Part shown: positions 6,616 to 9,604 of the stretch, in pieces
How the letters are laid out: each line of letters begins with the position of its first letter
How positions within the stretch are numbered: the stretch's first letter is position 1
Assembly: GCA_002785065.1 (NCBI GenBank)
Contig: PFLI01000119.1
Span: forward strand, 1 to 9,604
DNA: 9,604 nt
Direction: 5' to 3'
Origin: Candidatus Roizmanbacteria bacterium CG_4_10_14_0_8_um_filter_33_9
GTDB lineage: Bacteria; Patescibacteriota; Microgenomatia; UBA1406; GWC2-37-13
The notes under the pieces: generated by a model
What the model was told of the DNA's origin: nothing
The model's input: the letters and a program-made list of their open reading frames with translations, nothing else
Databases searched by the model: none
Translations under genes and position numbers: made by a program

Positions 6616-7465
6616 ATAAATCAATAAGGGTAAAAGAAATGGAATAAGTTTTTGAAATCTTATTTTCAAAATCCAAGTTAGCAGTAATATGCATTGGATG
6701 TTTTATTGGAAAAGCAATAGGTTTCGTATCTAGTTTAGTATGAAATGTTTTTAATTTAGTGTGTGTTGCTTCTTTTCCAAATCCGATATTTCGAACGAGA
6801 TTTTCTTCTGGGAAAATGCATAAACCATTATTCATAAGAAGAGCGAGTTGCCAGATAAAATCCCAGGTATCAATTGATCCGTTAAGAGTTTTTTCTATAG
6901 CATTAATTCTCGTACTCGACATGATTCTATAAAGAGCTTGCTTATTGCGAGAAATATATGATAATCCACTTTTTTCTGCATCAGAATAGGCACGCCATGC
7001 TCTTTTCCAAGTAGCCCAGCCCCATATTAGCGAATGGTAAGAAAAATCATAACTAAATTGTGTTTTATAGGAGATAAAATTATTTCCCGAGATCATCATT
7101 ATTCTAGTATTCTGTTTATATTTTTGAAGCAATTCTTCACAATACGGAAAAAATGAAAGATCTGGTATGCAGTCATCTTCAAGTATTATTGCTTCTTCAA
7201 CTTGTGAAAATACCCAATCAAGACCTAATGAAACAGATATACGGCAGCCGAGATTTGTATTAGAATATTTTTTAATAACATCACATTTCCAGTCTATTTG
7301 TTCAATAATTTTTCTTGTTTTGTCAACAATATCCATTTCTTTTTCAATTCTTGGACCATCAGAAATAACAAACATTGTTTGAGGTTTAACCTTCTGAATT
7401 ATCTTAAATACTTTTTTTGTGAGTTCTGGTCGATTAAAAATAAAGAGTGCAATAGGTGTCTTCAC
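6596..7465 (-). CDS. HlpA-like glycosyltransferase (GT-A fold)
   Basis: The 289-residue protein begins PIALFIFNRPELTKKVF (4-20), the usual opening of a group annotated as HlpA-like or nucleotide-diphospho-sugar transferases in polysaccharide loci. Further landmarks are VISDGPR (33-39), IDWKCDV (57-63), NTNLGCR (69-75), the metal-binding ILEDDCIP (94-101), RIMMISGNNF (121-130), LIWGWATWKRAW (146-157) and a TWDFIWQ motif in the second half. It is cytoplasmic, with no membrane segment. Substrate is not readable. The start codon is GTG at 7463-7465, inside the stop of the upstream membrane glycosyltransferase (GTGA overlap). It is fixed by the family N-terminus only three residues later, and it implies coupled translation. 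The 3' end converges with the plus-strand locus and overlaps the broken methyltransferase tail. Confidence 0.85.
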   Translation of the reverse strand: MKTPIALFIFNRPELTKKVFKIIQKVKPQTMFVISDGPRIEKEMDIVDKTRKIIEQIDWKCDVIKKYSNTNLGCRISVSLGLDWVFSQVEEAIILEDDCIPDLSFFPYCEELLQKYKQNTRIMMISGNNFISYKTQFSYDFSYHSLIWGWATWKRAWRAYSDAEKSGLSYISRNKQALYRIMSSTRINAIEKTLNGSIDTWDFIWQLALLMNNGLCIFPEENLVRNIGFGKEATHTKLKTFHTKLDTKPIAFPIKHPMHITANLDFENKISKTYSISFTLIDLFKQFFR

Positions 7466-9375
7466 TTGTTGTTTTTATTATAAATCCATTCAATTCCCCA
7501 CTTCATTCGTAGCTGCCAGATATCACATAAACCATAGCAGCCTTCAGATACTTTTGTCATATTAAAATTTTCCTGGATTTTTTCAAAATCATCATGAAGA
7601 ACTTTTTCGTTTCCTAAACCATAATTATGTACAAACAGTTCGTGTCCGCTCAAAAGAACTTTATAATATAGTTTAATAAGATCAGTATAATCAAAATCCC
7701 CCCACGCCTCTTTTCGATTATCCCTAAATTCTTGATGAAGTGAAAGAGGAAGCAACGAGTAGTTTCCATCGGAATAAAAATCTACATAATAAGGAATTAA
7801 ACTCGAAATAACCACAGGTGCTGGTTTATTTTTAGGATATGATTTGAAATAGTCGTTAAGTTTTACAACAGACAAATAATACCAAGGGGTTTCTGCATAT
7901 TTCAGATTAAGCATTATTTGTTTTTTAAAACGAATTGCATTAGTGGCTGTGTAAAAACAAAATATCGAACATAATAAAATATTCAATGCAAAATTCGAAT
8001 ATCTTATGAATTTTAACGGTAGTTGATTGTCATACCAAACTTGTTTACCCTGTAAGGGTTTCGGGATCTTAATTTGAGTTTTATTCGTGGTTTTAGTTTT
8101 TTTTAGATGCTGAAATAAATTCAGCATGACAAACTGCAACTGTATCCAGAATATTACGAATCCTATTAATATAGCTGGTATAGCTTGATACAAATAGCGC
8201 ATTTCAAGTGAATAAAAGGTAGACATAAAGAAAACTGAAGATAGAAGAGTAGATAATAGAGTGACGGATAGAAGACGAGTTTTTTTATTAAAAATCCCAA
8301 GTAGTAACCCCAAAACTCCAGGAGTCCCAATATAAATTGGAACAATAGGTGTATTGTCCCAAAGAAAACGGACAGAATAACCACCTATCATTGCACGAAG
8401 ATACTGAGGTAAATAATCTTTTACATATATAAGCGAAAACCAACTTCCTCCGCGGTTTGTTATTTGACTTCCGTTATTTCCTTTGGGTAACAATATGGCA
8501 AGATAGTTAAAGAGTGTTGAAATTCCTGGAAGCAGTTCGAGATAAAGTAATAATAAAAATGTAATTAGTAAAGATCCGCCAAAAAAAAGACCCAATTTCT
8601 TTAATTTCTTTTTGTTTTTCCAACCAGTTTCGGTGATTATCTTTACGAAGTATGCCAGTAAAAATACACCAGTAAGGGTAATATGGGCGTACTTGGTAAT
8701 AAAGAAAGCAAACGGAAGAAATCCACCCATAATTGTAGTAACTTTGTTGATGGGTTTTGTAATAATATATAGGTTAAGTAAAAACAGAAAAATAGTAAGA
8801 TTTTCTGACATAGCAAGGGTTGGATACCAATAGTTAAAGTAATTGGTTATGTAGAGAAAAAGGGGGAAAAAAAGAATAAGATGCTGAAATAAATTCAGCA
8901 TGACAATTCTTTGGAATACAGTTAATTTACTTTTATAGTTTTCTGTCATCCCGAATTTATTTCGGGATCTATTTGCAGACTTTGTGTCAGTTTGTGTTTG
9001 AGAATTTAATAATACAACTAGGTGTTTGACAATCAGAAAAAAGAGGAAAAAGGAAAATAATGCTAAAAAAACATTAGCAAAGTAAAAAAAACGCGGATCA
9101 CTGTTTACCATATAAAATGGAATAAGAAATACTGAATATAGAGGAGGTACGCGGGGTAAAATTACACGGTCCTCCCTGACAATGGCAAATTGACTATTCA
9201 GGGCAAAGTTACGCGCAGGTGCAACATAATGAAGAGCGTCGGGGTATGGCTCAAAGTTTGGAATAAGTGTTCGGGTAGAAAAGGGGTTTCGGGCAAGAAA
9301 AAGTAGAAAAATAAAAAGATAGATTATAAAAATACCATGTTTTTTTATGAATGGGACCATATAGTATTGTATCAT
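7462..9375 (-). CDS. GT39-like (GT-C) integral membrane glycosyltransferase with two inserted repeats
   Basis: This 637-residue protein has about a dozen hydrophobic helices and a soluble C-terminal tail (about 495-637). After the first helix (about 13-29) comes the extracytoplasmic loop EPYPDALHYV (42-51), whose acidic residue is in the place of the GT-C catalytic aspartate. PRVPPLYSVFLIPFY (74-88) and YPTLAMSENLTIFLFLLNLY (184-203) resemble GT39/PMT_2 proteins. EMRYLYQAIP (391-400) matches the late Arg-Tyr...Pro element that also occurs in the partial gene at the left edge. By family it would transfer a sugar from a polyprenyl-phosphate donor outside the membrane. Residues about 136-166 and 415-449 are encoded by palindromic repeats, both in loops between helices. 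The Met at 9375 is used; Met6 (9360) is a possible alternative. No Shine-Dalgarno is visible. The donor is unknown. Confidence 0.8.
   Translation of the reverse strand: MIQYYMVPFIKKHGIFIIYLFIFLLFLARNPFSTRTLIPNFEPYPDALHYVAPARNFALNSQFAIVREDRVILPRVPPLYSVFLIPFYMVNSDPRFFYFANVFLALFSFFLFFLIVKHLVVLLNSQTQTDTKSANRSRNKFGMTENYKSKLTVFQRIVMLNLFQHLILFFPLFLYITNYFNYWYPTLAMSENLTIFLFLLNLYIITKPINKVTTIMGGFLPFAFFITKYAHITLTGVFLLAYFVKIITETGWKNKKKLKKLGLFFGGSLLITFLLLLYLELLPGISTLFNYLAILLPKGNNGSQITNRGGSWFSLIYVKDYLPQYLRAMIGGYSVRFLWDNTPIVPIYIGTPGVLGLLLGIFNKKTRLLSVTLLSTLLSSVFFMSTFYSLEMRYLYQAIPAILIGFVIFWIQLQFVMLNLFQHLKKTKTTNKTQIKIPKPLQGKQVWYDNQLPLKFIRYSNFALNILLCSIFCFYTATNAIRFKKQIMLNLKYAETPWYYLSVVKLNDYFKSYPKNKPAPVVISSLIPYYVDFYSDGNYSLLPLSLHQEFRDNRKEAWGDFDYTDLIKLYYKVLLSGHELFVHNYGLGNEKVLHDDFEKIQENFNMTKVSEGCYGLCDIWQLRMKWGIEWIYNKNNK
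8029..8131. repeat. Intragenic palindromic repeat, copy 3 (enlarged and partly degenerate)
   Basis: Boundaries are TGTCAT (8029) and ATGACA (8131). The right half (8105-8131) is an exact GCTGAA/TTCAGC unit. The left half (8029-8070) has lost its outer stem (TACCAAAC where CCCGAAAC would pair with TTCGGG) and carries an extra small hairpin, ACCC-TGTAA-GGGT, after CTTGTTT. On the minus strand it encodes residues about 415-449 of the membrane glycosyltransferase, starting VMLNLFQHL and ending in IPKPLQGKQVWYD. It lies between two membrane helices. Confidence 0.85.
8879..8970. repeat. Intragenic palindromic repeat pair, copy 4 (half-units in reversed order)
   Basis: Half-unit 8879-8905 (GCTGAA/TTCAGC type) and half-unit 8944-8970 (CCCGAA/TTCGGG type) are separated by 38 unrelated bases. 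Unlike the other copies, their TGTCAT/ATGACA ends face each other in the middle and the ATCT ends point outward. On the minus strand they encode RSRNKFGMT and then VMLNLFQHL, residues about 136-166 of the membrane glycosyltransferase, in the loop after an early helix. Confidence 0.88.
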
Positions 9376-9432
9376 AATCGGCCCAAAACTGAAAAAAACA
9401 TTGTTATACCTCTATGCTTTAAAATAGTATTA

Positions 9433-9441
9433 AGTATAATA
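9433..9441 (-). promoter_or_regulatory. Weak candidate -10 region for the minus-strand unit
   Basis: On the minus strand the sequence TATTATACT lies about 60 bases before the ATG at 9375, in the only non-coding stretch upstream of the two-gene unit. No good -35 box is found at 16-18 bases, so this rests on AT-rich similarity to a -10 element alone. The rest of 9376-9604 holds no supportable gene or RNA. Confidence 0.2.
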
Positions 9442-9604
9442 CCAAACGAAGCTTTGTTTTTAAATCAATTTAGATTGGTGAGATATGACAACTATTTATT
9501 TTAAAGCTACGGTAGGTATATCCCAAATATAAGTATTTTCTAATCCAATAATGAGCATGAAACCGAGTTTTAAAAATCAACAGGATTAACTTTTATTTTC
9601 CTAA

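Noticed and set aside
112..8970. CRISPR array
   Set aside because: The repeats are dispersed by kilobases, not regularly spaced with unique spacers, and no cas-like gene is present.
9484..9531. Plus-strand 15-codon ORF preceded by GGTGAG
   Set aside because: The ribosome-site-like sequence is suggestive, but the peptide is very short and unrecognised. This is expected by chance in AT-rich DNA.
9496..9558. Minus-strand 20-codon ORF (MLIIGLENTYIW... ending TVALK) upstream of the membrane glycosyltransferase
   Set aside because: Too short, with no ribosome site and stops just before it. It could be a gene remnant, but nothing recognisable supports it.

Overview
The window is AT-rich DNA (by eye about one third G+C) from a compact bacterial genome. 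It uses the standard bacterial code: TAA, TGA and TAG all end genes here. Several features fit a Candidate Phyla Radiation (Patescibacteria) lineage, most likely Microgenomates: short gaps and small overlaps between genes, almost no Shine-Dalgarno sites, a glycosyltransferase/DUF2304 pair, and a family of TGTCAT-flanked palindromic repeats that also sits inside genes. The lineage is an inference from style, not from a marker gene.

Layout. Positions 2-6615 form a plus-strand cell-surface polysaccharide locus. In order it holds: the C-terminal part of a membrane GT39-like glycosyltransferase (cut by the window edge), a Wzx/MATE-type flippase, GDP-mannose 4,6-dehydratase (gmd), a DPM1-like family 2 glycosyltransferase, a DUF2304 membrane protein, a second family 2 glycosyltransferase, a GDP-L-fucose synthase-like epimerase/reductase (fcl), and a class I SAM methyltransferase broken by an in-frame TAA. 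From the right, on the minus strand, a two-gene unit runs towards it: a 637-residue membrane glycosyltransferase of GT-C type, then an HlpA-like glycosyltransferase that starts with GTG inside the stop codon of the first gene. The two clusters converge near 6600. The last 229 bases are the upstream region of the minus-strand unit, with no supportable gene.

How the genes fit together. Gmd and Fcl together would turn GDP-mannose into GDP-L-fucose (or a close 6-deoxyhexose). The family 2 and HlpA-like enzymes would build a glycan on a lipid carrier on the cytoplasmic side. The flippase would move it across the membrane, and the GT-C proteins would add sugars from polyprenyl-phosphate donors outside. 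The DPM1-like enzyme with DUF2304 is a plausible source of such donors. This is pathway inference from families.

The most interesting content is the palindromic repeat family. One copy lies between genes. Three lie inside the two membrane glycosyltransferase genes, all between predicted membrane helices, and all read in the one frame that gives the peptide VMLNLFQHL. This resembles in principle the Rickettsia palindromic elements that insert into coding sequence. The second notable item is the methyltransferase: 49 more in-frame sense codons follow its TAA, and they look like its genuine C-terminus.
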